Below, in pieces: positions 51,757 through 60,959 of a DNA stretch of 64,000 nt; position 1 is the stretch's first letter; each line of letters begins with the position of its first letter. The stretch is from Blastococcus sp. TBT05-19 (GTDB lineage: Bacteria > Actinomycetota > Actinomycetes > Mycobacteriales > Geodermatophilaceae), in NCBI RefSeq assembly GCF_003319095.1, contig NZ_QOHI01000006.1, positions 62,001 to 126,000 of the forward strand, read 5' to 3'. The notes beneath the pieces were generated by a model. It made no database searches. It had not been told where the DNA came from and saw nothing but the letters and a program-made list of their open reading frames with translations. Made by a program: the position numbers and the translations under genes.

Positions 51757-52218
51757 TCAGGCCTCGGCGAGGTGGGCGGCCAACCGGTCGAGGAACGGCA
51801 GCTGCGCCTTCACGATCTTCGCGCGGGCGGTGTCGAGGTCGAGCCAGGCGGCGCGGTCGATCTCGGGGAAGCTCTGCAAGCGGCCGGAACGCGGCGGCCA
51901 CTCGATCTCGAAGGTGTTGCTGGTGATCGCATCGGCGTCGAGGTCGCCCTCGCCCGCCCAGACGGCGAGCAGCTTGCGGCCCTTCACCTCGCCGAGCGGG
52001 TGCAGGTCTTCTGGCGCTGGTGCACCCAGCTCCTCGGCGAACTCGCGGCGAGCGGCGGCCTCGGCGTCCTCGTCCGGGTCGTGCTCGCCCTTCGGGATCG
52101 ACCAGGCGCCGTCGTCCTTCTTCGCCCAGAACGGCCCGCCCATGTGACCGAGCAGCACCTCGACGCCGTCGTTGGTGCGGCGGTGGAGCAGGACGCCGGA
52201 GCTGCGGACGGGAGGCAC
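51757..52218 (-). CDS. NUDIX hydrolase
   Basis: A 153-residue NUDIX protein from GTG 52218. The box reads GEHDPDEDAEAAARR then EFAEELGA, matching GX5EX7REUXEEXGU. The start SGVLLHRRTNDGVEVLLGHM and WSIPKGEH are typical of a small group that handles nucleotides or capped metabolites. ATG 52272 would add 18 residues but lies only 14 bases from the divergent gene's start; the GTG has a GAGG ribosome site. A partial copy of its 3' end occurs at 56611-56690. Confidence 0.86.
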   Translation of the reverse strand: MPPVRSSGVLLHRRTNDGVEVLLGHMGGPFWAKKDDGAWSIPKGEHDPDEDAEAAARREFAEELGAPAPEDLHPLGEVKGRKLLAVWAGEGDLDADAITSNTFEIEWPPRSGRLQSFPEIDRAAWLDLDTARAKIVKAQLPFLDRLAAHLAEA

Positions 52219-52286
52219 CAGGTGAGCCTCGCAGAGCCGTGGGTGATGATCGGCAGCACTCCCCTTCGCCATCGTCTGGAGCTGCC

Positions 52287-53681
52287 GTGCCGTCGATGCA
52301 CCGCTCGCACCGGGTTGCCGGCGCGCTCGTCGGCTCGGCCGTGGGCGACGCGCTCGGCGCCCCGTTCGAGTTCGGCCCGCCCGGGCAGTTCTCCGCGCGG
52401 TTCCCTTCCCCTGCACGCGGCTCGAAGACCGAGATGTGCGGCGGCGGCTCGCTGGACTGGGAGCCGGGCGAGTTCACCGACGACACCCAGATGGCGCTGC
52501 TCGTGGCCTCATCGCTGGTGGCCTCTGGCGGCCTCGACCCGGCCGACGTCTTCGACCGGTTTCGGGCCTGGGCGGCGGCCGGGCCGCCGGACATCGGCAA
52601 CCAGACCCGCGCCGTCCTCGGCTCGGGCCGCCCCTGGGGCGTCGCCGCGGCCGAGCACTTCGCCGCCTCCGGGCACGCGGCCGGCAACGGCTCGCTGATG
52701 CGGACGACGCCCGCGGCCATCCGGTTCTCCCGCGACGGGCGCGAGGCCACCATGGACGCCGCCCGCCGCCTCTCGATGCTGACCCACGGCGACCCGTCGG
52801 CCGGCGAGGGCTGCGCGATCTATCACGAGCTCATGCGGGTGGCGCTGGACGGCGGGGACCCGCTGGCGGCGATCCCGTCCGTGCTGGACGCGGTGGCTCC
52901 GGAGCACCGCGAGCGGTGGGCCGTGGTGCTGGCCGACGACTGGCAGCCGGCCGACGCGACCGAGTCGAACGGCGCGGTGTGGCCGACGCTCGCCCAGGCC
53001 GTGTGGGCGCTCCGGAACGGGCGCGGCTTCGCCGAGGTGCTGCGACTGGTGATCGACCTGGGCGGCGACACCGACACGGTGGCGTGCGTCGCCGGCGGGC
53101 TCGCGGGTGCGGTGTTCGGCATGGGCGCGATCCCGAGCCGGTGGGCGTCGGTGGTGCATGGCCGCGTGCCCGGGCACGGAGATCGCGTGTGGCGGGTGGC
53201 CGATCTGCAGCAGCTCGCCGCCGCGCTGGACGGCGGGGTGCAGCAGAACTACGACCCCGGCGTAATCCCGCGGATCGGCCCGGCCGAGGTGCTGCCCGGC
53301 ATCTGGGCGGCGAACCTCGACGGCGCCCGGTACAGCGAGGAGGACTTCGCCGTCATCTCGCTGTGCCGGCTGGGCGAGCCGTTCCCGCACGAGCTGCAGC
53401 GGATGGCCTACATCGCCGACAACGAGCACAACGCCGACCTCGACGTCATGCTCGCCGACGTCCTGGACGACATGGCCGCGCTGCAGGCCGAGGGCCACCG
53501 GCTGCTCGTGCACTGCCACGGCGGAGCGTCCCGCACCGGGCTCGTGCTCCGCGGCTGGCTGGTGCGCGAGCAGGGCATGACGGTCGAGGAGGCGACGGCG
53601 CACGTCGCCGAGCGCTGGCCGCACCTCGGGCTGTGGAACGCCAGCTTCACCGCCGCGCTGGAGCGGCTGGAACGGGGCTGA
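52287..53681 (+). CDS. ADP-ribosylglycohydrolase fused to a dual-specificity (tyrosine-type) phosphatase
   Basis: A 464-residue two-domain enzyme. Residues 1-290: DraG/ARH fold, with VGSAVGDALGAPFEFG, the metal-binding EFTDDTQMALL and LGGDTDTVACVAGGLAGA. Residues about 310-464: cysteine-dependent phosphatase with VHCHGGASRTGLVLRGWL, the CX5R loop (C410, R416). The general-acid Asp lies in an upstream loop (likely ADNEHNADLD). It would remove ADP-ribose from a target and phosphate from a second site or substrate. GTG 52287 follows GGAG; ATG 52296 is possible. Divergent from NUDIX, which may degrade the freed ADP-ribose. Confidence 0.9.
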   Translation: MPSMHRSHRVAGALVGSAVGDALGAPFEFGPPGQFSARFPSPARGSKTEMCGGGSLDWEPGEFTDDTQMALLVASSLVASGGLDPADVFDRFRAWAAAGPPDIGNQTRAVLGSGRPWGVAAAEHFAASGHAAGNGSLMRTTPAAIRFSRDGREATMDAARRLSMLTHGDPSAGEGCAIYHELMRVALDGGDPLAAIPSVLDAVAPEHRERWAVVLADDWQPADATESNGAVWPTLAQAVWALRNGRGFAEVLRLVIDLGGDTDTVACVAGGLAGAVFGMGAIPSRWASVVHGRVPGHGDRVWRVADLQQLAAALDGGVQQNYDPGVIPRIGPAEVLPGIWAANLDGARYSEEDFAVISLCRLGEPFPHELQRMAYIADNEHNADLDVMLADVLDDMAALQAEGHRLLVHCHGGASRTGLVLRGWLVREQGMTVEEATAHVAERWPHLGLWNASFTAALERLERG

Positions 53682-53691
53682 CGCCGCCCGG

Positions 53692-54468
53692 TCACCTCGC
53701 GCCGGCGCCCGCGTTCTTCTGCAGCGCCTTGGCCAGCCCGTCGATGGTGACCGACTGCAGGATCACCCGGCCGTTGCCCTCGACCGTCGCCAGGGACATG
53801 CCCTCGCCGCCGAACATCGCGTTCATGACGCCCTGGCGGTTGAGGCCGCCGATGCGCTCGACGCCGTACCGGATGTTCTGGTCCCACGCGACGATGCAGC
53901 CGGTGTCCACGCGGAGCTTGCCGCCGTAGTCGGCCGGGTTGATGTCGATGAAGTCCCCGGCGCCGCCGATCAGCAGGCTGCCGACGCCGGTGAACTTCTC
54001 CAGCACGAAGCCCTCGCCGCCGGCGAAGCCCTGGCGGAGCCCGAAGAAGGCGATGTCGAAGTTCACGCCCGCCTCGGCGGCGACGAAGGCGTCCTTCTCG
54101 GCGAACCAGGTGGTGCGCCCGTCGAGCTCGAGGACCCGCATCTCGCCGGGCAGCACCCCGGCCAGGGCGAGCAATCCATCGCCGCCGCGGGTGGAGAAGT
54201 GGGTGAAGGCGAACGACTCGCCCGCCAGGACACGCTTGCCGGCGTCCATGGCCCCGCGCAGCAACCCACCGAGGGCCCCGGAACCGCCGCCGAACCCGCC
54301 GGCGTCCTGCCCGCCCGATGCGGACGGCGCCGACAGCTTGGTCTCCATGACGACGTCGCCGGAGGAGAAAAGGAACTTCCCCGCCTCGCTGTAGACAACC
54401 TGCCCGGGCTGCAGGCTGACGATCGCCATCTTGGTGGTGGTGCCGACGAGCTGGACGTCGAGCGTCAT
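53692..54468 (-). CDS. AIM24 / TIGR00266 family protein
   Basis: A 258-residue protein. The family pattern is plain: VSLQPGQVVYSEAGKFLF near the start and GGEGFVLEKFTGVGSLLIGG in the middle. The end has VAWDQNIRYGVERIGG, GEGMSLATVEGNGRVILQS. AIM24-like proteins are beta-sandwich folds; bacterial members have no settled role, though some sit near tellurium or stress genes. The inserted GGFGGGSGALGGLLRG stretch is a Gly-rich loop. It converges on the DraG-phosphatase gene. Confidence 0.9.
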   Translation of the reverse strand: MTLDVQLVGTTTKMAIVSLQPGQVVYSEAGKFLFSSGDVVMETKLSAPSASGGQDAGGFGGGSGALGGLLRGAMDAGKRVLAGESFAFTHFSTRGGDGLLALAGVLPGEMRVLELDGRTTWFAEKDAFVAAEAGVNFDIAFFGLRQGFAGGEGFVLEKFTGVGSLLIGGAGDFIDINPADYGGKLRVDTGCIVAWDQNIRYGVERIGGLNRQGVMNAMFGGEGMSLATVEGNGRVILQSVTIDGLAKALQKNAGAGAR

Positions 54469-54582
54469 GAGGACCCCTTCCGGTTCGCCAGGGAGTCTCC
54501 CCTGCCGAACCGGGAACGTCCTACGGCCCCGGCGTGGTCGTCAGACGACGTCGAGCACGGCCGACCAGTGGCCGGCTTCGGG

Positions 54583-54756
54583 TCAGCGGGTGCGGTTGTC
54601 CCGCGGCGGAACGGCCGGCATGCCGGGGCGCGCCGGGGCGAACTCGGGCACGAACCGCTGGGTCAGCTCGAGCTCCGGGGTCGCATCCGGAGCGGCGTGC
54701 CGCGCGATGCGGGGCATGACGAACTCGGCGGTCTCATCGGTGAAGTGCTTGGCCAC
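54583..54756 (-). CDS. 57-residue hypothetical protein
   Basis: From GTG 54756 to the TGA at 54583. The product starts VAKHFTDETAEFVMPRIARH and is Pro-rich at the end (EFAPARPGMPAVPPRD). The only support is a TACCGT box six bases before the GTG, typical of leaderless genes, and codon use in line with flanks. No family is recognised. It could be a short secreted or regulatory peptide, or not a gene. Confidence 0.5.
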   Translation of the reverse strand: MAKHFTDETAEFVMPRIARHAAPDATPELELTQRFVPEFAPARPGMPAVPPRDNRTR

Positions 54757-54762
54757 GGCTCC

Positions 54763-54768
54763 ACGGTA
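54763..54768 (-). promoter_or_regulatory. Leaderless -10 box (TACCGT) for the 57-residue gene
   Basis: On the minus strand TACCGT is followed by six bases and then the GTG at 54756. No ribosome site is present. This is the main evidence for that small gene. Confidence 0.4.
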
Positions 54769-54874
54769 CGAACCGATGCCGACGTTCGCGGGTGACTTCG
54801 GGGCACCACGGACGCGTGGTGCGAATGGTGCGAATGTGGTCGAGAAGTCGACTTCTCCCCTTGTCGCCTCGTCG

Positions 54875-56557
54875 TCAGACGGCTGGCAGCGTGATCGACG
54901 ACGGCGCCGCACCGCCGGAGCAGATCCGGTGGGTGACCGGGACGCCGTGCGTGGCCTCGCCGACCGGCTCGCCGGTGCCGAGGTTGCGGGCGTAGCGCGG
55001 GTGCGCGCCGCCGGAGACCTGCAGCCGGATGCGGTGGCCGGCCCGGAAGCGGTGGGCGGTGTCGGGCAGCGTCGTCTCCACGACCCTCGGCCCCTTACTT
55101 GGCTGCTCAGCCGGCGCCGGATCGAGCCGGACGAGGCGGTCGGTGAGGTTGATCGACTTCCCGTTGGGCTCGACGTCGCAGATGCGGAGGAAGAGGTCGG
55201 CGTACGGGTTGTCCGACTCGATGTGCAGCCGGACCTTGACGCCACCCTGCACCTCGACGGGCTTGCGCAGCGCCGGGGTGGTGAAGGTCCGGACGTCGTC
55301 GCGCGCCTCGAGCTCGCGGTTGTCGCGCTGGCCGGCGCTGCCGGCGAGCACCCGGCCGCCGACCGACGGCGTCGGGTCCATCGGGTCGTAGCGAAAGGTT
55401 GTCTCCCCCGCCTCGGCCGGCGCCTCGTCCGCCAGCCGGCCGTCCGGGGCCAGGTACCAGGTGCGGTCGGCGGTGGCCGGCGGCCAGTCGGGCAGCTTGC
55501 GCCAGGTGCGGGCGCCGGTGACGAAGACCTGGACGCGGGCCTTGCGCGGCTCGGACGGCTCCGCGCCGGCGACGGGCAGGTGGGTGTTCAGCCAGGCGAG
55601 GCTCTCCGGCGTCGTGACCGCCGGATCGATGGCCAGGTGCGCCCACGGGCCGATGGTCATGCCGACGTCGACGCCGCGGTCGCGCAGGGCTGCGTACTGG
55701 TAGAGCGTCTGCTCGACGAACCAGTCCTGCCAGCCACCGATGAGCAGCGTCGGAACGGTGCTCGAGTGGACGGCCGGCGTCGCGCGGTACCGGTCCCAGT
55801 ACGGGTCCTCCAGGTCCGGGTGGGAGAGCCACTCGTCGAACCACGGTGCCGGGTTGCCGCCGAAGCGCTCGGCCAGCCCCTGCAGCGGCAGGTCACCGAG
55901 GAACGGGGTCAGCCGCTGCTCCGCCGTGCCCAGCCGGATCAGGCCGCGGAGGAACCCGACCTGCTCCTGGTGGGCGATGAGGTCGGTCCAGATGGAGAGG
56001 TTGGTGAGCTGGAAGGCGCCGTCGATCATCCCGGCCTGGGCGAGGTCGTGCGGCCCGATGTGCAGCACCATCGCCTTGAGCTCAGGTGGCGGGTCGAGGG
56101 CCAGGGCCCATTGCGTGTAGCCGAGGTAGCTGGGACCCAGGGTGGCGAGCCGGCCGTCGAACCAGGGCTGCTCGCGCAGCCAGACGACGGTGTCCTGCCC
56201 GTCGTGCTCCTCGTGGACCACGGGGCTGAACTCGCCGCCGGAGCCGAACGTGCCGCGCACGCTCTGCATCACCACGGCGTAACCGCGCTCGGCGAATGGC
56301 ACCGCCATCGAGACAGCGAACGCGGCGCCGCGGCCGTACGGCGACCGCAGCAGCACCGTCGGGTGCGGTCCGTCGGTCGAGGGCAGGTAGACGTCGGCGC
56401 GCAGAGTGGTGCCGTCGCGCATCGGGGCGTCCTGGTCGCGCAGCACCTTCACCGGTCCGAGCGGTGCCGGCAGCTTCCACCGGCGCCCGAGCGCCGCTGC
56501 GGCGAGGCGGGCGGCGCGGGGAAGCGGCTCCGCTGACGTACGGTCGAGCCGGGACAC
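54875..56557 (-). CDS. CocE/NonD-family (X-Pro dipeptidyl-peptidase-like) hydrolase
   Basis: A 560-residue alpha/beta hydrolase. The nucleophile lies in LGPSYLGYTQWA (GxSxxG), with the Asp and His later (GWQDWFVEQ, GPWAHLA). The C-terminal jelly-roll (LFLRICDVEPNGKSINLTD and RIRLQVSGGAHPRYARN) is typical of CocE. The N-terminal DAPMRDGTTLRADVYLP is a family mark. Cocaine esterase, acyl or peptide substrates are all possible. GTG 56557 follows GGAGG closely. It is the last ordinary chromosomal gene before the right-hand island. Confidence 0.9.
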   Translation of the reverse strand: MSRLDRTSAEPLPRAARLAAAALGRRWKLPAPLGPVKVLRDQDAPMRDGTTLRADVYLPSTDGPHPTVLLRSPYGRGAAFAVSMAVPFAERGYAVVMQSVRGTFGSGGEFSPVVHEEHDGQDTVVWLREQPWFDGRLATLGPSYLGYTQWALALDPPPELKAMVLHIGPHDLAQAGMIDGAFQLTNLSIWTDLIAHQEQVGFLRGLIRLGTAEQRLTPFLGDLPLQGLAERFGGNPAPWFDEWLSHPDLEDPYWDRYRATPAVHSSTVPTLLIGGWQDWFVEQTLYQYAALRDRGVDVGMTIGPWAHLAIDPAVTTPESLAWLNTHLPVAGAEPSEPRKARVQVFVTGARTWRKLPDWPPATADRTWYLAPDGRLADEAPAEAGETTFRYDPMDPTPSVGGRVLAGSAGQRDNRELEARDDVRTFTTPALRKPVEVQGGVKVRLHIESDNPYADLFLRICDVEPNGKSINLTDRLVRLDPAPAEQPSKGPRVVETTLPDTAHRFRAGHRIRLQVSGGAHPRYARNLGTGEPVGEATHGVPVTHRICSGGAAPSSITLPAV

Positions 56558-56610
56558 AGGACCTCCATGTGAGGGCGGTGCGGACACCGCTCCGGACCCT
56601 AGCCGTGGCT

Positions 56611-56690
56611 TTAGCTCGCGAGGTGTCCGGCCAGCCGGTCGAGGAAGGGCAGCTGAGCCTTGACCAGCTTCGTGGGGGCGGCCACACCCA
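56611..56690 (-). pseudogene. Truncated copy of a NUDIX gene 3' end
   Basis: On the minus strand this stretch encodes KLVKAQLPFLDRLAGHLAS and a TAA at 56611. It matches the C-terminus of the NUDIX protein at 51757-52218 (KIVKAQLPFLDRLAAHLAEA) at 15 of 19 aligned residues, and at the DNA level by about four fifths of bases (by eye). Nothing of the NUDIX box is left; only a Met 7 residues earlier could start it. It is a remnant of a paralogous gene that lost its 5' part, at the edge of the island that follows. Confidence 0.75.
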
Positions 56691-56852
56691 TGCCCACCAA
56701 GGGCGCGTTCCTGGATGCGCATGACCAAGGCATCCCACGTTGCAACGTCGCGCACGGCTCAACCAGGCCGGACCCCAGCCCGACGTGTGGGTAGCGCCTT
56801 ATGCCAATCGAGCCGGCGGGTGCTTATCGACCATCTGTGAGAGCTTCTGTCT

Positions 56853-57146
56853 GTGGCTCTGACACCCGGGCAAGGCGCACAACCGACAAGCGATGCTGAG
56901 GTGAGGGCGCAAGCTCAGCAGCTCTTCGATGACGCTGTTTCGCTCTTCAGCCGGACCGCGTCTCGCGCTATCCGACTAGGTGGCCGGCGGGATCACCCAC
57001 TGGTTCAAGCGGCCGAGGTTGAGATGCGAAGAGTGGAAGCAATCACCGTACAGCTTGGCGGCGGCACGGTGCCGATGAGTGACTTTGTCCGGCTTGTGAC
57101 CCAGATCAACGCCGCGACTGAACGCCTGACTCAAGACCTGCAGTAG
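56853..57146 (+). CDS. Small helical hypothetical protein at the island edge
   Basis: A 97-residue frame from GTG 56853. The product is mostly helical (AEVRAQAQQLFDDAVSLFSR, FVRLVTQINAATERLTQDL) with no known motif. Its bases are clearly less GC-biased than the genes to the left, as in the next three genes. Upstream GAGAG may act as a ribosome site. It points rightward, like the defence-type genes that follow, 162 bases before the helicase start. A link with them is likely but not shown. Confidence 0.6.
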   Translation: MALTPGQGAQPTSDAEVRAQAQQLFDDAVSLFSRTASRAIRLGGRRDHPLVQAAEVEMRRVEAITVQLGGGTVPMSDFVRLVTQINAATERLTQDLQ

Positions 57147-57308
57147 GACACCTGTGTCGCTCCGCTTGCGGTGGCCCTGCACGCACCGTCCGCTGCACGC
57201 CTGCTGCTGACGGGCCGACCGCTTGGAGCGATTGACCCGCGCCATCACCCAAGAAAGTGGTTGCGGTCACCTAGGGTTCCGGTTGTACCAAGCCGACGAA
57301 GGGTGATC

Positions 57309-60300
57309 ATGAGCGAGCACGGGGCACAGACGTCGAGATTTGAAGCGGCGCTGGCTGCGCGCCTAGAGGACCTAGTGCCTGGCGTCCGTGTCGCTGGGGC
57401 CGTCGGCAATACAACAGTCGACGTCGTCTCGACCAAGTGGCAGGGCGGCAACTTCGTCATCCTGACCTACACCGACGCGCATGGTCGCCCCGGGCAGACC
57501 GTGCTGGGTCGCGACCATGAGGCTGGTATGTCCCTGGTCAGCAGCGGTCGTACCCGAGCCTTCGACGGTGATGCCGACGCCTGGCGATTGGCCGCTGAGG
57601 CCCTGCGTATCCGATACGCCGCACTCTTCGACCCCATGCTGGCGATCTCCACGTCGGACCTTCAGGCTCTGCCCCACCAGATCACCGCCGTCTACAACGA
57701 GCTGCTCCCTCGGACGCCACTGCGTTTCCTGCTCGCCGACGACCCGGGCGCGGGCAAGACCATCATGTGCGGGCTCTACGTCAAGGAGCTGCTGCTGCGC
57801 GGCGACCTGGCGCGCTGCCTGATCGTCGCTCCGGGGAGCCTGGTCGATCAGTGGCAGGACGAGCTGTACGAGAAGTTCGGCCTGCACTTCGAGATCCTCA
57901 CCAGATCCCTTATTGATGCCAGCTTGCAGGGCAACGTCTTCGAGAACCAGCCGCTCCTGATCGCGCGGATGGATCAGCTGTCGCGCAGCGAGGACCTGAT
58001 GGCGAGCCTGGAGCGCTCGGACTGGGATCTGGTCGTCGTGGACGAGGCGCATCGCATGTCGGCTCACTACTTCGGCGGCGAGCTGAAGACGACGAAGCGC
58101 TATCAGCTGGGCCAATTGCTCGGCCGCGTCACCCGCCACCTGCTGTTGATGACGGCGACGCCGCACTCGGGCAAGCAGGAGGACTTCCAGCTCTTCCTGG
58201 CACTCCTCGACGGCGACCGGTTCGAGGGCAAGTACCGCGACGGCGTGCACACCGTCGAGCCGGCCGACCTCATGCGCCGCATGGTGAAGGAGGAGCTGCT
58301 CACCATGGAGGGCAAGCCGCTCTTCCCCGAGCGGCGCGCCTACACCGTTCCGTACGACCTCTCGGACGGCGAGGCGGAACTGTACGAGGCGGTCACGCAG
58401 TACGTCCGCGAGGAGATGAACCGCGCCGACAAGCTCAAGGCGCAGGGCGAGGGGCGGCGTGGCAACACCGTCGGCTTCGCGCTCACGGTCCTGCAACGCC
58501 GGCTTGCGTCCAGCCCGGAGGCGATCCTGCGGAGCCTCGAACGCCGCAAGGCGCGCCTGGAGAAGCGGCGCCGCGAGATGGCCAGCGGCGGCGACGACGA
58601 CCGCTCATTCAGGACGCGGGTTGACACGATTCTCGGGCGCGACGACGAAAACTTCGACGACCGGCTTGACGACCTCGGCGGCGGAGAGCTCGAGGAGCTC
58701 GAAGAGGACGTCGTCGACGCCGCCACGGCTGCTCGCACCATCGCCGAGCTCGACCACGAGATCGCCGACCTCGCCGACCTCGTCGAAATCGCCACTCGTG
58801 TCCGCCATTCAGAGACCGACCGCAAGTGGTCGGAGCTACGCGACCTGCTGACGGCGCACGACCTCATTCGCGACGCCAACGGCAGTCCGCGCAAGATCAT
58901 CATCTTCACCGAGCACCGGGACACGCTGAACTACCTCGTCGACCGGATTCGCACCCTGCTCGGCCGTGAAGAGGCCGTGGTCGCGATCCATGGTGGCGTC
59001 GGCCGGGAGCAGCGCCGCGCCGTCCGGGAGCAGTTCACGCAGGACGCCGATGTTCGCGTTCTGGTCGCCACGGACGCCGCGGGCGAGGGCCTGAACCTGC
59101 AACGAGCACACCTGATGGTCAACTACGACCTGCCCTGGAACCCGAACAAGATCGAGCAGCGGTTCGGGCGGATTCACCGAATCGGCCAGACCGAGGTGTG
59201 CCATCTCTGGAACCTGGTCGCGCGCAACACCCGTGAGGGCGAGGTATTCCTCAAGCTGCTGCACAAGATCGACGAGATGCGCCGTGCCTACGCCGGCAAG
59301 GTTTTCGACGTCCTAGGCGACGCCTTCGAGAACAACCCGCTGCGCGATCTGTTGATGCAGGCCATTCGCTACGGCGACCAACCCGACGTCCGGGCGCACC
59401 TCGACACGGTCATCGACGAGAGCGTGGGCCAGGGACTCGACGAGCTGCTCGCCGAGCGAGCGCTGCACCGCCAGGTGCTCGATGGCGGTGACGTCGAGGA
59501 GATCCGGCTACGCCTGGAGGAGGCGCAGGCCCGGCGCCTGCAACCGCACTTCATCGAGTCCTTCTTCTTGGACGCCTTCGCACGGCTCGGTGGCCAGCGG
59601 GCGCGCCGCGAGAGCGGGCGCTACCAGATTTCGCACGTGCCCGGCGCCATTCGCGACCGCGACCGCATGATCGGCATAGCGGCGCCCGTCCTCGCTTCCT
59701 ACGAGCGGGTGACGTTCAGCCGCGACAAGGTCACGGTTCCGGGCACCCCGCCCGCCGACCTCATCGCACCGGGCCATCCACTGCTGGATGCCGTCGTCGA
59801 TCTGACCATCGAGCGGCACCATGACAACTTGAAGACCGGCGCGGTTCTCGTCGATCCGAACGACCAGGGCGAGACGCCGCGGCTGCTGGTGGCGCTGACT
59901 GAGGAGATCACCGACGGTCGGCCGCAACCGCGAACGGTCTCCAAGCGCTTCGATTTCGTCGAGCTGCTGCCCAACGGCCAGGTGCGCCACGCGGGACCCG
60001 CGCCGTACCTGGATTACGAGAAGGTGCCAGACGACGCCCTGGCATCGATCGAGCAGGTCTTCGACCAATCTTGGCTATCTCGTGGCGCTGAGGAGATCGC
60101 CATAGGCTGGGCGATCGAGCACTCGCTGCAGGATCACCAGCGGCAGGTCACCGGGCGCGTGCTGCCGATGGTGGAACGCACTCGCGATCAGGTCCGCCGC
60201 AGACTCGGTGCGGAGATCAATTACTGGGACACCCGGCATGCCGAGCTGCTTGACCAGGAGGCGGCCGGCCGGACCCTAAAGATTCGCCCGGAGACGGCGC

Positions 60301-60866
60301 ACCGACGGGCCCGGGACTTGGAACGGCGGCTCGAGCGCCGACTGGCCGAGCTGGATGACGATGCTCGCCTGTCCGTGCGCCCGCCCACCGTTGCCGGCGC
60401 CGCCCTCGTACTTCCGCAGGGGCTGCTCGACCGGCTCACCGGACGGCGCGAGGAACCGGCGTCGACGTATGCCCAAGAGACGGCGTTCGTCGAGAGGCGC
60501 GCGATAGAGGCAGTCATGGCCGCCGAGCGCGCGCTCGGCCGGGCACCGCAGGAGATGCCGCACAACAATCCGGGCTGGGACATCAGGTCGGTAGCGCCCG
60601 ACGGTCAGGTGCTGCGGATCGAGGTCAAGGGCCGCATCTCCGGCGCCGACGACTTCACGATCACCCACAACGAGGTGCTGACCGCAAAGAATTTGGGTGA
60701 CGACTACCGTCTGGCGCTGGTTGAGGTCAGCCCCGAGGGTCCGGCGCATGACGAGGTTCGGTACCTGCTGCGGCCGTTCGACGGCACGAGCACCGATGAC
60801 TTTCGGGTGACCAAGCTGGTGCTTGGCTGGGCAAAGACGTGGCGGCAGGGCGGGTCGCCTCGTTGA
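57309..60866 (+). CDS. SNF2-type helicase with C-terminal DUF3883 nuclease-like domain
   Basis: A 1185-residue protein. The SF2/SNF2 core has Walker A DDPGAGKTIM near residue 144, DEAH in VVVDEAHRMS near 243, TATPHSGK, ATDAAGEGLNLQRA near 585 and QRFGRIHRIGQT near 617. A charged coiled region lies at 410-520. The C-terminus (about 1055-1165) is DUF3883 with GWDIRS and RIEVKG, a D...ExK pair like PD-(D/E)XK nucleases. Such proteins occur in defence islands next to DNA methylases and may be related to DISARM DrmD. ATG 57309 has GAAGG before it; upstream residues look non-coding. Confidence 0.9.
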   Translation: MSEHGAQTSRFEAALAARLEDLVPGVRVAGAVGNTTVDVVSTKWQGGNFVILTYTDAHGRPGQTVLGRDHEAGMSLVSSGRTRAFDGDADAWRLAAEALRIRYAALFDPMLAISTSDLQALPHQITAVYNELLPRTPLRFLLADDPGAGKTIMCGLYVKELLLRGDLARCLIVAPGSLVDQWQDELYEKFGLHFEILTRSLIDASLQGNVFENQPLLIARMDQLSRSEDLMASLERSDWDLVVVDEAHRMSAHYFGGELKTTKRYQLGQLLGRVTRHLLLMTATPHSGKQEDFQLFLALLDGDRFEGKYRDGVHTVEPADLMRRMVKEELLTMEGKPLFPERRAYTVPYDLSDGEAELYEAVTQYVREEMNRADKLKAQGEGRRGNTVGFALTVLQRRLASSPEAILRSLERRKARLEKRRREMASGGDDDRSFRTRVDTILGRDDENFDDRLDDLGGGELEELEEDVVDAATAARTIAELDHEIADLADLVEIATRVRHSETDRKWSELRDLLTAHDLIRDANGSPRKIIIFTEHRDTLNYLVDRIRTLLGREEAVVAIHGGVGREQRRAVREQFTQDADVRVLVATDAAGEGLNLQRAHLMVNYDLPWNPNKIEQRFGRIHRIGQTEVCHLWNLVARNTREGEVFLKLLHKIDEMRRAYAGKVFDVLGDAFENNPLRDLLMQAIRYGDQPDVRAHLDTVIDESVGQGLDELLAERALHRQVLDGGDVEEIRLRLEEAQARRLQPHFIESFFLDAFARLGGQRARRESGRYQISHVPGAIRDRDRMIGIAAPVLASYERVTFSRDKVTVPGTPPADLIAPGHPLLDAVVDLTIERHHDNLKTGAVLVDPNDQGETPRLLVALTEEITDGRPQPRTVSKRFDFVELLPNGQVRHAGPAPYLDYEKVPDDALASIEQVFDQSWLSRGAEEIAIGWAIEHSLQDHQRQVTGRVLPMVERTRDQVRRRLGAEINYWDTRHAELLDQEAAGRTLKIRPETAHRRARDLERRLERRLAELDDDARLSVRPPTVAGAALVLPQGLLDRLTGRREEPASTYAQETAFVERRAIEAVMAAERALGRAPQEMPHNNPGWDIRSVAPDGQVLRIEVKGRISGADDFTITHNEVLTAKNLGDDYRLALVEVSPEGPAHDEVRYLLRPFDGTSTDDFRVTKLVLGWAKTWRQGGSPR

Positions 60867-60959
60867 GTGCGGTGGCCAGGGTCGCGGATCTGGTGCTGCG
60901 GCTCATGGGTAGTCCCCAAACCAGCCGGAGCCACCCCGGCGGCTGCGCGGTTTACACGA

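Noticed and set aside
50696-52753. Apparent 685-residue form of the luciferase-like protein
   Set aside because: The N-terminal half is shadow of the DraG-phosphatase and NUDIX genes. ATG 51718 has a good ribosome site and the family N-terminus.
57171-57308. A 46-residue N-terminal extension of the helicase
   Set aside because: The stretch (PRHHPRKWLRSPRVPVVPSR) has no family match and no ribosome site before its first codon; ATG 57309 has GAAGG upstream.
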